Below are positions 42,940-54,019 of a DNA stretch of 64,000 nt, in pieces. Positions within the stretch are counted from its first letter, which is position 1. The number at the start of each line of letters is the position of its first letter. The translations under genes and the position numbers were made by a program. Source of the DNA: Ochotona curzoniae (lineage: Eukaryota; Chordata; Mammalia; Lagomorpha; Ochotonidae); assembly GCF_017591425.1 (NCBI RefSeq), contig NW_024467106.1, positions 21,504,501 to 21,568,500 on the forward strand, read 5' to 3'. Below the pieces are notes generated by a model that saw only the letters and a list, made by a program, of their open reading frames with translations, did no database searches and had not been told where the DNA came from.

Positions 42940-43000
42940 AACATTGAGGTTTTGTGCTCGCTTCGGCAGCACATATGCTAAAATTGGAACATTGAGGTTT
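42940..43000 (+). pseudogene. U6 snRNA fragment (first 37 nt) with target-site duplications
   Basis: Bases 42954-42990 match the first 37 nucleotides of U6 spliceosomal RNA (GTGCTCGCTTCGGCAGCACA, then TATGCTAAAATTGGAAC) with one difference from the canonical form I know (TATG for TATA). The copy stops there with no A tail. The 13-base AACATTGAGGTTT stands at 42940-42952 and again at 42988-43000, overlapping the last three U6 bases, so it is a target-site duplication. No U6-type upstream promoter (PSE/TATA) is needed or seen. It is a dead retroposed fragment, not a gene. Confidence 0.93.
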
Positions 43001-43004
43001 CAAA

Positions 43005-43360
43005 GTCCGTTTTGGCAACAAAGAGCCCTGCTATTTCTTGTGTTCTGGGACATCATACCCAATTTTCAAATATTAAATGAGCTTGATAGTAAGCAGTTCT
43101 TGCTAAGAACATGGAACAGCTGCCAAACATGACCAATAAAATATGAATCAGAGCAACTACTTTCAAAACCTATGGGGTAGTATGTGCAAAAGCTAATATA
43201 CCTTATTCCTCATCAATTCCTGGATATATATGGATATTTTAAAAGCCCTGTGGAAAATGACATTAAAAGATAAGTTTACTTGGGCATAAAAAAAATTTTG
43301 AAATTCATGTATAGATTTTTGCTAGTGTACATTTTTTTCAAGAATGTTGGGGAAATCCCT
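43005..43360. other. unique stretch, no gene seen
   Basis: Nothing recognised on either strand. Confidence 0.45.
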
Positions 43361-43364
43361 CACA

Positions 43365-43640
43365 TACCCAACAGAAATGCACACACTGCAATGTTCAAAG
43401 CAACATTATTCATACTAGCCAAAAGCTGGAAGTAACTTAAATGTCTATCAATAGGAGAATGGACAAATCAATGCAGCATCCCGTGGTACTGCAGTGATGA
43501 GAACAGGGATCCACAGCTGCACACAGCATCAGGGGAGAATTTCACCAAGATTGCTTTGAGTCAAAGAAGGCACACACTAAAGGGTCCATGTGTGATTCTT
43601 CAGATAGACAGAATAAAAAGAAGTGAAACCAGCCTATTGT
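43365..43640 (+). mobile_element. old L1 (L1M-type) ORF2 end/3' UTR, sense
   Basis: GCACACACTGCAATGTTCAA, AGCAACATTATTCATACTAG, CCAAAAGCTGGAAGTAACTT, AATGTCTATCAATAGGAGAA and TGGACAAATCAATGCAGCAT are the classic L1 ORF2 C-terminal DNA pattern. TTTGAGTCAAAGAAGGCACA and TGTGTGATTCTTCAGATAGA continue into the 3' UTR. Confidence 0.8.
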
Positions 43641-43684
43641 AAAGACAGCCAGAGAAGGGTTATTTAGAAGAGAGATCATAAACT

Positions 43685-43930
43685 GTTTGATAACGTTCAG
43701 TTATCCATTTCTGTCCTAAAGGTTACCCCAAATTTGGGGTCTTTAAGCAACCATTTCAGTTAAATTTGTGATGCTTGGGGTTGGAAATTCAGCCTGGGCA
43801 CAGCTGAGCAACTCTTTTTGCCTCATGTGATTTTGAAGTCAGGCAGGGATCTTCAACTAGCAGGTAAGGCTGATCTGCAGGATCTAGGAAAAATCCCCTC
43901 ATAGGTCTTGTGCATTGTTAGGGTCACTGT
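43685..43930 (-). mobile_element. MaLR/MLT1-like LTR fragment, antisense (family uncertain)
   Basis: GTTCAGTTATCCATTTCTGT, GGTTACCCCAAATTTGGGGT, ATTCAGCCTGGGCACAGCTG and TTCAACTAGCAGGTAAGGCT parallel the fragment at 37040-37440 and the pattern 'tatccactgctgtgtaacaaattaccccaaaatttagtggcttaaaacaac...ggcttagctggg'. Confidence 0.5.
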
Positions 43931-43934
43931 GAGT

Positions 43935-45295
43935 TTGGGCTTCATTGGAACAGGAGTACCTATTTGCAGCTTTCTAGTTTAGGCAATCCTAAAGAAGCTG
44001 GACTTCTTATGTGGTAAATGAGAGAACTTGGAGAGAGTCTCTAAGAGATCCAGGAAGGACACTGAAAAGTTTCTTACGACCAAACTGAAGTATCATTTCC
44101 ACTCGGTCCTATTGGTTAAACTAGTTGCCAAAGCCAGTCCAGATTCTAACAGAAGAGAACAAAACCCACTTCTCCAATGGAAGAGTTTGCTAATAGAAGG
44201 AGGAAAGGAATGGATGACAGGGTTCTGGTAGGTAAGCTACTACAGGTAATTTCCTGTTCTTGATGTGGGTATTTTTCAGAGATTCTCTTCCGCTTGTGAA
44301 AATTCATCAAGCTCTGTACTCATGTGCCTTTTTCTATATATAAGATACAGATAGGTGGCAGGTGATAGATTATGATTTTCATCAGAAAAATTAAAATTTA
44401 AAAAACATCAAGTAAAACGACCCTAGGGACAGACTTGTCCCAGTGGGACTGTCCTGTGGGAGATATGGATGCTCTCCTGTACTGCAGTTGCACAATCCTT
44501 CCCCAATTATGTGGCCATGGACCTCAAAGATGTGGGCTCTAAAGCCTCTTTTCCTGGCAGGGCTTCATTTTTCAATGAGGAAAGAAAGCAACACTTGCCT
44601 TCCTGGATTCGTCAGAGACGAGACAAGTTCAAATTCTCAAATGACCTTCTTTTCATCTTAAGCCCAAACACTTGCTTGAACCTCTAACTCCTCAGCTCCA
44701 AGGAGCATAAGCAGATAAAACTCCTTAGAAATCCTGCCAGCATCCCAAAGAGAGCCTGTGCTCCCTACGGTAGCCGAGAAAAGGTTGACTTCTCAGGCAC
44801 CTGTGCCTTCCTGGCAGGGACTGGGTCTGAAGCCCACGAACACTCTGCAGTCTCCAGAACAAGACCAATGTCCCCAAAGAGTGTGACAAGTGAATCACCT
44901 CGACGAATGCTTAGTCACTGCAAGGTACTTTCCACGCAGACACATGGAGATGGTTACCAGAGAAATGTCTGCTGGCCGCTCTCACATCAACTCAAAGAAA
45001 ATGTTGTTGTAACCTTTAGTTTGCAGGGGGAAAAAATAGCATCACTTTCCCTTTTCCTTTCCTTTTTTTTTTTTTTTTTTGAGAGAGAGATTTGTTGGCA
45101 AAATAGTTGGAGTGGTTGTTTCTGTTTATCCTGGAGAAACTTTCCAGATAGCTCTGAATCCAGCGCCTGTGTCCGTGGCAGGCCCTTCAAGTCTTAAGCA
45201 CTTAATGTCTAAGTGTATAAACAACCCCCTGAGAGGGGACTAGCCTGAGCCGTCCAGATCATGGCACCCCCCAGCAAGCTTGCTGATCACCAACA
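43935..45295. other. unique stretch of about 1.4 kb, no gene seen
   Basis: A pure T-run of 18 bases (45063-45080) followed by GAGAGAGAGA is present. No exon or transposon recognised; the 109-codon frame at 44868-45197 runs through the T-run. Confidence 0.45.
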
Positions 45296-45297
45296 GA

Positions 45298-45530
45298 ATC
45301 CTTTGGGCTCTTAGAGCTCAGAAGGACCTGAGTTCAAACCCAATACGCTACCCTGTATCATCAGCAGAACCTGGGACGTGGCTTCCAACTCCTCAGTCCT
45401 CTGCTTCCTCATTAATAATAGTGAGAGAGTGAATAACACTGATCCGTAAGGTAGTCATAAAAATTAAATAAGGTGATGTTGTGCTCAAGCATTGAAACAG
45501 TGCTCGGCACACAGATAGTGCTTGATTAGG
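45298..45530 (+). repeat. MIR SINE relic, sense
   Basis: CTCAGAAGGACCTGAGTTCA, AACCCAATACGCTACCCTGT, CTGCTTCCTCATTAATAATA, TAGTCATAAAAATTAAATAA and CAGTGCTCGGCACACAGATA follow the MIR order over nearly its full length. Confidence 0.75.
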
Positions 45531-45534
45531 TCAA

Positions 45535-46438
45535 CTGAGTTCTCTCTTCTGATTCTTCTTCCATCCCTCCCTTACTGCTGTGTCCATTTTTATACTCCCT
45601 CTCTTCCACCACCTCAAACTGAATGCACAGCCACCAGTCTCTCTTCCATCTGCATATTTTCCCCTTACCCTCAAGCCTTGAACCCCACCTCTGCTCACAG
45701 CCATGCCTCTGGCTGGTACAGCCTTGGCACAGCACTACTGAAAGCCCGCCAAGTTCTGGGTAAAAACACTGCGATTCTTGGCCAGACTTTCTCTCCTTAC
45801 AAACGCAGCTGATGTTTCAGGCACGGGAAGTCTTCCCATCCATTTAGGCCCCAAGGGGAAAAAAAAATAGCAATACCGCAGTGTGTGGCCTTAGGTGGAC
45901 GGTGAAGTGGGGCTCTGAGCACTGACAGAAATAAATCTGGTGTTTCTGAAAACTGCGAAACATGCGCACTGAATGTGTCATCCCAGCAAAAGTGAGTCAG
46001 TCTGTAGGCCCAGGCCCAAATCTGGCCATACTCACTTTCTAAATAGAAAGTGTATTCCTGGCCAGCCTAACATTAGCAAACCGGCGGTCAATGGGAAGGG
46101 AAAGACAGTGGTAGGGGATGAAACTTGCAAAGTTCTACCCTGTAAGAAGCGTACTGAAACAATTAGGTTTACTCTGGTCTTATAAAAACGTCATTTCTCC
46201 CCCCTCCCCCCTTTTTTTCTCAGTATCTGCCTCAAGCTTTTCCTTCCATCATTATTTTAGTCTGAACATCAGGAGTAGCCTTAAACGTATGATAATGCCG
46301 TTGTATCTAGGCAACCTGCAGTAAGTTCCCGTAAGTTTTGAAGTAAGAGAAACCTATCTCAATTAGTCATGTGTGCATGCATGTGTGCAAATTTCTAAGC
46401 CCTCTGACGCTTTAAAATCAAGTTAATCAAATGGTAAA
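45535..46438. other. unique stretch, no gene seen
   Basis: TGTGCATGCATGTGTGCA near 46370-46388 is a short alternating purine-pyrimidine palindrome-like patch. No exon or transposon recognised. Confidence 0.4.
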
Positions 46439-46440
46439 TC

Positions 46441-46785
46441 CTGGTGCCATTGCTCTCAGGCAGCAGATAAAGTGACCTGCAGTGCCAACATCCTCCATCA
46501 CAGTATTGGTTTGAGTCCCGGCTACTCCCTTCCAATACAGTTTCCTGCTAGTGCCTCTGTGAGGGCAGCAGATGCTGATCCAAGTACTTGGGTGCCTTCA
46601 TCCAGATGGAGTTTCTGACTCCTGGCTTCAGCCCAGCCTAGCTCTGGTTGTTGTGACCATTTGGGGATAAACCAAGGCAATAACAAAATCTTGCCTACAT
46701 TCTCTCTCACTAGCTTGCTCACTATCTCTCTTCCTCTGATACTCTGGCATTCAGATAAATACATAAATAAATCTCTTTTTCAAAA
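46441..46785 (+). mobile_element. old CSINE, sense, full length
   Basis: AGATAAAGTGACCTGCAGTG, TTGGTTTGAGTCCCGGCTAC, TCCTGCTAGTGCCTCTGTGA, CTGATCCAAGTACTTGGGTG, CTCCTGGCTTCAGCCCAGCC and AGATAAATACATAAATAAAT are in CSINE order. Confidence 0.92.
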
Positions 46786-46789
46786 GGGA

Positions 46790-48300
46790 GAAGCCCAACT
46801 CTTTCCCTTGAGGATTAAAGAAGGTCAGATCAGTAGCTACTAGTCTACGGCAGGTTCTCATCTTATGTGAGTCCCCTTTCTTGTTCCTAGGAAGGGAAAC
46901 CTCTAATTGTATGAGGCCTCTGCCCGATTCTTTGTACACACAGAGTTACCCCACCTAGAAAAAGTGAGCAACCAGACTACTAAGACAGCAACAGCAGCAA
47001 CATTGCCTCTTCTGCTCCAGACACAGAATTTGGATAAAGGCAGCGATACTGGGCCCAGGGACCTTTGCCCAACATCACAGGCAGGCAGCGTTCCCCTGCA
47101 TCCTTGGCAAACACAGGTGCTGCAGCCACATGGCCTCTGTGGTGCCACAGGAAGTGATGTAACCACCCTCTGACTTTAGGTCAGCCTGGAAGAGTGTCTT
47201 GTTACAGCGTGGGCATGGCTGACTCAGGGCTCTAGGCCTGCACCCTGTCCCAAATAGCAGAGGGACATGTGGAGTTCCTGTCTTCGTGCATAAACTGTCT
47301 GTAATTTACTCTGCTTTGTGCACCATCATCCAAGGCCAGCAAAGGACTCAACAAGCAAGTCATCCAGCACTTGGCTTCTTTTGCTGTGCTCCAGCACACA
47401 AGTTGCCCACTACAAACACCTGTTTCCTTTTTCCAGATCCCTGCAGGGTTCAGCTAGTTGATTGACTTCATATGCATGGTAGGGATATAATTGAATCCAA
47501 TTATAATAACGACATCCATTAAAAACCTATGTAATGTTCATTAAGCAGCCTAGGTAATATGCAATTAATGGTATTACCATATGAATTGTACATTGGGTCA
47601 CTAATATGTAGATTATGTATAATGCTCAACATATGTATTAATTACAGTCAGAAATTACATGCCAGAAAAACACAGTATTCAAAGCCTGCAGGATTATTCT
47701 AGTTAGAGACACTTTTGATCTCATACAAATCTTTTTTAAATGGAAGAGTCCTTTCACTAATATGACTGCTTCTTTGCTCTTTATAAAACGACTCTTGGAG
47801 GAAAGGCCTTAGAGAAGATGCCTGGTGCTGGTGCTAGGTAAACTTGGGAAACCAGTATCAGACCCTCTTCTGGAGAAGAAAAGCGATGACCTTGAGGGCT
47901 CAGTTCAGATTTTGGAGTTCTGCCCTAGATTCTGTTGAGAATTCCCCTCCCAATTCCTGCCACTTCTAAAGTTAGGTCCATCACCTGGGAATTGCGCATA
48001 ATAGGCTTTGATGAGGCCTACCTCACCAGTTCATTAAGTTGATGATCTCATTGGAGAAATCAACGTGCTTTGAAAATGCAGATTGTCCACAACATCAAGC
48101 ACCACTGCCACAACCTTCCCCATAGAAACCTTCTCCACTAAGGAGAGGAACTCACTCCAGCTCATGCCAACTGCCAGTGATGGTGGATAGGTTTGTCCAA
48201 TGGCACTCCTTCTGGCAAGACAGCACTGGCAGGAGTTGTCCAGTCATGAGCTTCCCTCAGTTGTTCCTCCAAGCACATCATTGGCATTGCCTGATGTCCA
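46790..48300. other. unique stretch of about 1.5 kb with an ATTA-rich segment
   Basis: No exon or transposon recognised. The part at 47450-47680 is AT-rich and dense in ATTA/TAAT and ATGCAT-type motifs (see findings). Confidence 0.45.
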
Positions 48301-48307
48301 GAGTTAT

Positions 48308-48410
48308 CATCTCCATTTGGCAAAATCTGAAAACCAAGGCCTTAGCGGATGAAATAACACACCCACGGTCATGGCGAAAAATGAACAGAGCAGTGTGCAT
48401 CCTCGTGCCT
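48308..48410 (-). repeat. MIR relic, antisense
   Basis: CATCTCCATTTGGCAAAATC, TGAAAACCAAGGCCTTAGCG and AATAACACACCCACGGTCAT are the reversed MIR core. Confidence 0.55.
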
Positions 48411-48589
48411 TCTGATAAACTTCCCACTCTGCACCTAGCAGTTCCAGAGCAAAAAGGAGGGAATCCTGGAACTCTCTCCTCGTTCTTCTCCCCATCTGCT
48501 GCTGTCTAGCAGGAAAGTCCTGGTGATCCCGCCTCTAAATCATCTGCCAACCTGTGCTCTGCTTTCCACACTACACTCATCTAAGCATT

Positions 48590-48700
48590 TGGTGATCCCT
48601 GACTCTACAGTAGGCATTGAGCTGGGTGCTGGGTCAGTAGTACAAGCAAGGCATGACCCCACTTGCATGAAGCTCAGGAACAGAGTCTGAATTCAGGCTT
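48590..48700 (-). repeat. L2-like relic, antisense
   Basis: TAGGCATTGAGCTGGGTGCT, GCAAGGCATGACCCCACTTG and CATGAAGCTCAGGAACAGAG resemble 'ggcactgtgctaggtgctggg...gaccctgccctcatggagctcacag'. Confidence 0.5.
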
Positions 48701-48815
48701 GGTGACCTGTTGCTGAATTGTACATCTCCTCCTAGGATTCTGCCTTGAATTTCACCTGCTTTCCAACCTGCTTCCTTATGGCATCCAGACTGCACTCTTT
48801 AAAAAGCAAACCTGG

Positions 48816-49152
48816 GGCCCGGCGCGGTGGCGCAAGTGGTTAAAGGTCCTCACCTTGCACGCCCGGGATCCCATATGGGCGCCGGTTCTAATCCCGGCAG
48901 CCCCGCTTCCCTTCCAGCTCCCTGCCTGTGGCCCGGGAAAGCAGTCGAGGACGGCCCAAAGCTTTGGGAACCTGCACCCGCGTGGGAGACCCGGAAGAGG
49001 ATCCTGGCTTCGGATTGGCATAATATCGGCCCGTTGCGCTCACTTGGGGAGTGAATCATCGGACGGAAGATCTTCCTCTCTGTCTCTCCTCTCTGTATAT
49101 CCGCCTTTCCAATGAAAAAATAATAAAAAATAAATCTTTAAAAAAAAAAAAA
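48816..49152 (+). mobile_element. youngest full-length CSINE with perfect target-site duplication
   Basis: The head is GGCCCGGCGCGGTGGCGCAA with GTGGTTAAAGG (A-box region). GCGCCGGTTCTAATCCCGGC contains the B-box GGTTCTAATCC of the internal RNA polymerase III promoter. The body follows with CAGTCGAGGACGGCCCAAAG, CCGCGTGGGAGACCCGGAAG, GAGTGAATCATCGGACGGAA, the pyrimidine block, CCGCCTTTCCAATGAAAAAA and an A tail of 19 or more. CpG sites are largely intact, a sign of youth. The 15-base AAAAAGCAAACCTGG flanks it exactly (48801-48815 and 49153-49167). Open frames here are SINE sequence. Confidence 0.98.
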
Positions 49153-49229
49153 AAAAAGCAAACCTGGCACTGGATTCATTCCCAGGCTGGAATCCTTTCC
49201 TGGGACCCAGAACTTAAAATATATATACG

Positions 49230-49292
49230 TATAAAGCACCAGTTCACATTCTAGCTACTCCACTTCCAATCCAGCTCCCTGCAAGTGTATAT
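49230..49292 (+). mobile_element. CSINE fragment, sense
   Basis: AGCACCAGTTCACATTCTAG followed by CTACTCCACTTCCAATCCAG and CTCCCTGC matches the B-box and middle of a CSINE for about 60 bases, then the similarity stops. Confidence 0.65.
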
Positions 49293-49294
49293 CC

Positions 49295-50558
49295 TCTTCT
49301 TGCCATACACTCGCCGCGATGTCTGAGCCCCAGCCCTTTTCCATGGTCTTCTGTGGGCTTCTTGGACTTCCTGCTCAGGATTCCAGAATTTGAGGCAGGA
49401 AAAATTTCCCTCAGAAAACCCAGCTGCATGGTGCTTCTGTCACAGAGAAAAGTACAAAATGCAAAATACTTGCTGAAACAGCCTGGATTTTTTACTATGT
49501 ACTTCCTTAAACCCACGGGGCCTTTCCTCAGGACTCGTGGCCCTTGCCTATCCATGAAAGAGTTTCCTGAAGATGCAGCTGGTGGCCCCAGCTAGCCTCC
49601 AGAGAAAGCAGGCAAGGCTCAGGTGGACATGACCAAGGCCATGCTGTGCTCCTCTTCCCAGCCTCACTGGCCTGCAGGGGAGATGGAGCAGCTTTGGGAT
49701 GCATCCAGGGTTCCAAGCAAGAAGCCCTGTTCATCTCCAGAACAGGAGACTGAGGAGGTCCACCACTCCTGAGCTCCGGCACAGAAAAACTCCCTTGCTG
49801 TGCCTCCTGACCTTGCTCAGCGCTCCCATCCAGGCAGGAGTGAGGCTGGGTCCAAAGTGTGCACTCACAGCTGGAGCTCCTTGATGGTGGGAGCTGCTCT
49901 GTGTTATCTTTGTGTGATGGGAGCTGATGACGTAAGGGCTCCCAAACTGACAGCCAGTGAAGCAGCTTATCAGCAAGCAGAAGCAGTTAGATTATCTTTC
50001 ACTAAAGACTTACTGGTGCCGGTTGCTATATTATCTTATTGAACTCCTAGTCCAACACTGAAAAGGAGTTCTCTGTAGCATCACTGTGTGGGTTAACGGA
50101 GGCTCAAAACTCACTGGACTAAAGCTGCAGGTGTTGGGAAGCAACCATGCTAAAAGTGGAGTCAGATTGGTCTGATCTCAAAGCTGTTTCCCACAGCAGC
50201 TCCACCCTCTGAGCAAAGGCGGACATGAGTCTTCCCCCGATCAACCTGCAGCTTCCAGACCCAGCTGCAGTGTGCTGCCCTGCCTGCACCAGGCCTTGAG
50301 GAGAGAGACTGAGACTCAGATGACCACATCTCCCAACCTGCAGCCTTGGTGATAGTGAGACTGTTCAGGGTAGCAGGGGATAGGGGAAGAACAGAGGGCA
50401 CAGCAGGCAAGGGACATAAGTCGGCACAAAAGACCTTGGAGCTTCTAGGACCACATACATACCAGGCACCAATCCTCTTCCTCTCTTAGGTGATCAGCAA
50501 TACTCCATGCAGCAGGAGTATCTGAGGTCCAAATCCACTGAACAAGTATATGAATAAT
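49295..50558. other. unique stretch of about 1.3 kb, no gene seen
   Basis: Moderately GC-rich with several open frames of 80-103 codons on both strands. None shows a recognisable domain, and they overlap each other. Confidence 0.4.
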
Positions 50559-50561
50559 AAC

Positions 50562-50745
50562 CAGGGCTGGCACTGTGCTGCCACAGGCTAGGGTGCTTTG
50601 TTGAATGTCCAAATGCTATATCTGAGTACTGATTTCGGTCCCAGCTACTCTGCTTCCTGTCTAGCTCCCGGTTAATGTGCCTGGAAAGCAGCCAATGAGA
50701 AGACCGAGGCTCAGGCCATTTGCATGGGCATGAAGATGGTGAATG
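50562..50745 (+). mobile_element. old CSINE, sense, 3'-truncated
   Basis: CAGGGCTGGCACTGTGCTGC, TCCAAATGCTATATCTGAGT, GATTTCGGTCCCAGCTACTC, TGCTTCCTGTCTAGCTCCCG and GTGCCTGGAAAGCAGCCAAT mark the 5' half. The 3' half and tail are absent. Confidence 0.8.
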
Positions 50746-50749
50746 GCGG

Positions 50750-52515
50750 AACTGGAATTTACCCTTAGATACCATCTAAGTGACTCCCATTGTGAGATGT
50801 GGTCCTCCTGACAAAATTTAACTTCTTCTCTCTTTGTATGAAAGTATTCCAAAGTTGAGACATAAAGATATGCAGGAAAACAGGATATAGAGCAAAATAC
50901 AAGTGTAAATTCAAGAATCAAGTCAGGCAAGTGAGAGGGAGAAAATGCACTTAAAAAAACATCCAAAACTCAAAGGCCTTAAATCAAAAATCTTCACCAA
51001 GGAAAAAACATCCAACATGACAACATCCCTAAAACAAAAAATCCTCCTCCCAACAAGGTTAGGACTCCCCTTTCTACTCCCCAGCAGCATAGGAGTATCT
51101 GGGGTGGAGCCCAGAGGAGGGGGTTTGGTAAGGGACTGAAGTATCACCCATTTCCATGCCCTTTTTTGAAAAGATCTGAAGTGTTCTGGTATCAGGTGCA
51201 TAAGAGGGAAGTGGGCATTCCCCCATGGTAATTTTATTACAGTGACATTGTTGTGGCCATGGGGGTGTTGAGACTATGGGGCTAGGGAGACACATCCTCA
51301 GCCACATGGGAGATGTACACCTAGGGCTGGTCCTGCATTTGGACCAGTGGAATTGTAGTTTTTCTGTATGGAGAGAGGAGGGGTGGTTTTGCTGGTACCT
51401 GAGTGGTGCACAGAAAGGGAAGGGAGTTTGCAGAGTGCATACGAGCAGATGCCTGTGCTCCCAACTGGCATATGGGCCAGTCATAGCTGCCCCATAGGCC
51501 TTGGCTGTCAAACCATGGATTGCTTGAAGCTGTCAATCAGTGGCCTGTGCTACCACTGTTTGTTTGGAGCTGTCCAGCAGCGCACTTCTGCTGGGGCCAC
51601 CAGACTCTTCTCTAGCTGCCTACACTTTCACAACACACAGTTCTATTTCTCAATACTCAAAGGCCACAAGTGCCAGGCTGACTTCACAAGTGAGGAGATG
51701 GATGTATTGTAGGAAGAAGGAAGATAGAGATGGCAGAAAGTAAGAAGATGCCAAGCTGCTTCTGAGCTGCAGTGTGTTCCCACTCTTTGAGAACCTGAAC
51801 TCCAGATGGGGCTGGCAGGGGCACAGGATGTCAGGTGAGTACAGATCTTTCTGCATTAGGAGAAGCCAGATGTGTCTATTTCTGGGAGGGAATGCTTGTT
51901 TTTAAATACTGGAGAATCATTTCTTATCTTTGAGTTTTAAATGTTGAAGATGAATTGGTTAACGCTTCAGCACCCCTAAAATATCTCATCAGAAGGAGTG
52001 GTATGGCCCAAGGAGAGATGTGGGATAGCTGAGCATGCCCCCTCACTAAGGCGTCAAGTGTGCTCTAAACAACAGCCCCCAGGGGACAGCAAACACCACT
52101 GGAGGGAACTTGCTGACAGTGGGCCTGGCGCCCTGCCCTGTAAGATTTCTTCCGGGCTTGAGACTCATGAAGCTCTGAATTGGCAGAATGGAGAAGGGCG
52201 GGTGCTCTGAGCTAGAGAACACTATGAGCAGAGGATCAGAGCCAGGAACAGTCTTTGGTCTGCATTCACTCCAGTCTCCCTGGGGTTCCTTCCTTGGCAT
52301 TCAGAATGGCTCTGCCTTAAACTTCAGCCCTAACTATTCTAGGAAAGGCATCCCAGCACATCCAGGACCTACCTCTGCACGGGTTTTACATCTGTTCCTT
52401 TCCCAGCTTTCCTAGATTCCCCACCTAGGGGACCACAGAGGAGCATTTCCTGCCATTTGCCTTTCACCCATAGGAGTTCCCCAGCTCCTGACTATTCGTT
52501 GAACTCCCCTGTGCA
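50750..52515. other. unique stretch of about 1.8 kb, no gene seen
   Basis: An A/C-rich patch with repeated AAAACATCC occurs at about 50955-51040. Open frames reach 145 codons (51074-51511, minus) but have no known motif. Confidence 0.4.
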
Positions 52516-52519
52516 TAGA

Positions 52520-52620
52520 ACTCTCTTCTAGGGATGCCAGGCACCACCATGAACAAAACCAAGGCGGTCCCCTTGCAATCTCACTCCTTGGGGACCACAT
52601 ATTGTCTTGTTCATCCCAGG
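52520..52620 (-). repeat. L2-like relic, antisense
   Basis: GGATGCCAGGCACCACCATG, AACAAAACCAAGGCGGTCCC and CTTGCAATCTCACTCCTTGG resemble 'gccaggcactgtgctaggtgctgggg...gaacaaaacaaagtccctgccctcatggagc'. Confidence 0.45.
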
Positions 52621-52624
52621 GCAT

Positions 52625-53465
52625 GTGAAGAACATTTGGCAAAGGCTTGCTAACTGGAAACATGTGCTGATAAAGTGAAGATTGCTTTGGCCACTGCCAT
52701 CTGTCTCTCTCCAAGGCCCATGTATCTCCCTTGCCCTGCAGTTACACAGGCCTACTGCCTTTGCTGCTGCAATACCCAGGACTGGCACCAGCACAGGGCT
52801 GGTAGGAACACCCTGAGACCTGGAAGAAGGTAGTTATGAGTGATCTCACTTTTTCTTCATTATTCTCCTTTCCCTACCAACCATGTCAATGATCCTGTGT
52901 ACAGACACACCTCCTAACATTGGAAGCTGGTCTTGGCTCTGCTATGGCTGATGGCCCTGGTTTGGCTACCAGGGCATGGGGGTGGAGTCCAAACAGCCTC
53001 ATCTCGCTTCAAGCAGACCAAGAGCTAACAGCTCAGCCCCAGACACCCAGCCAGGTTCCTTTCAAGTGAGGCCCTGCATACATTGACCCTAATCAGTTAC
53101 CACCACCAGCATTATGCCCTCCCAACTGCATTCTGCAAACATCCTTGTGGCCAGCCAGCTGCCAGGTGGGCAAATAGACTGAGCAGATGTCCTGATCTCC
53201 CCTTTGCAGCTCCACACCTAAGGAGCTGGTCCAGCCCAGGTGAAGGTGAACCTCAACAGCAGCTGGGTCACAAGGATGGCAGCCCAGGATCCCAGCAGGG
53301 GCCGACCCTAGTAGATGTCCCTGTGCTCATATTCTCCAGTTCCCTGCTCAAGTGCTACCTTATTATACCTTCTTACATATTTTCTGGACTCATGCACAGA
53401 TTTCACACAATAGATTTTCCACTGGGTATTTTATTAAATATTTTGCAGTAGGGAATGGAAGGTTT
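52625..53465. other. unique stretch, no gene seen
   Basis: Nothing recognised on either strand. The 122-codon frame at 53083-53451 shows no domain. Confidence 0.4.
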
Positions 53466-53469
53466 TATT

Positions 53470-53568
53470 TTCATTCTATTCACTACTGTATCCCAACTTT
53501 GTAGTCCCTAGTAGTGCTCAATTTGAAGAAGGAAGGAAAAAAGGAAGGAAGGGAGAGAGGGAGAGAGA
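53470..53568 (+). repeat. L2/MIR-like tail followed by a GGAA/GAGA tract
   Basis: TCATTCTATTCACTACTGTA, TCCCAACTTTGTAGTCCCTA and GTAGTGCTCAATTTGAAGAA look like the L2 end ('gttcactgctgtatccccagtgcctagaa...gtgctcaata'). The tract GGAAGGAAAAAAGGAAGGAA continues into GAGAGAGGG to about 53568. Confidence 0.55.
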
Positions 53569-53734
53569 ATGGATGAAATGAGCAAGAGAAGGAGAATGGG
53601 AGTGAGGACAGGAGAGGAGGAGTCTTGCTCCTTCTCCACCCAGTTAGTATCTCACACTCAGATTTACCCCAGACTTGTAGTGTCACGGCCTTGCAAGAGA
53701 AGTTACTTCTGCAGCTCCCTTCTCAACCACCACC

Positions 53735-53850
53735 AAGCAGGGCTTGCTGTGTGTCAGGCACTGCAGAGCTGAGCCCTCCTGTAAGTTTCTCAACAACTGT
53801 GAGGTCTGCGTCATTGCTGTCACTCTGACTTTCCCAGTTTCAGCCCCATG
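53735..53850 (-). repeat. MIR/L2 relic, antisense
   Basis: GCTGTGTGTCAGGCACTGCA, AAGTTTCTCAACAACTGTGA and GACTTTCCCAGTTTCAGC resemble the pattern 'gtgccaggcactgtgctaagc...cctcacaacaaccctgtgaggtaggt'. Confidence 0.4.
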
Positions 53851-54019
53851 GATTTCCAGGGCTGGATCATCTCTTGCAGACACCTAGCCTGTGCATCACA
53901 AGATATATAGCAGCCGCCTTGGTTTCTATTGCCAGTTACTCTTCTCACCAGCTGTGACAACCAGAAAGTTTTCCAGATGAGGTTCAGCATGCCCTGGAGG
54001 CAGTACGTGCGTGTCTGGG

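Noticed and set aside
42954..42990. U6 small nuclear RNA gene
   Set aside because: Only the first 37 bases are present and they are flanked by target duplications, so it is a retroposed fragment.
47700..48180. Possible processed pseudogene
   Set aside because: I looked for a recognisable protein in all frames and found none; nothing supports a retrocopy.
51074..51511. 145-codon minus-strand open frame
   Set aside because: No recognised domain, overlapping plus-strand frames of comparable length, and no splice or promoter evidence.
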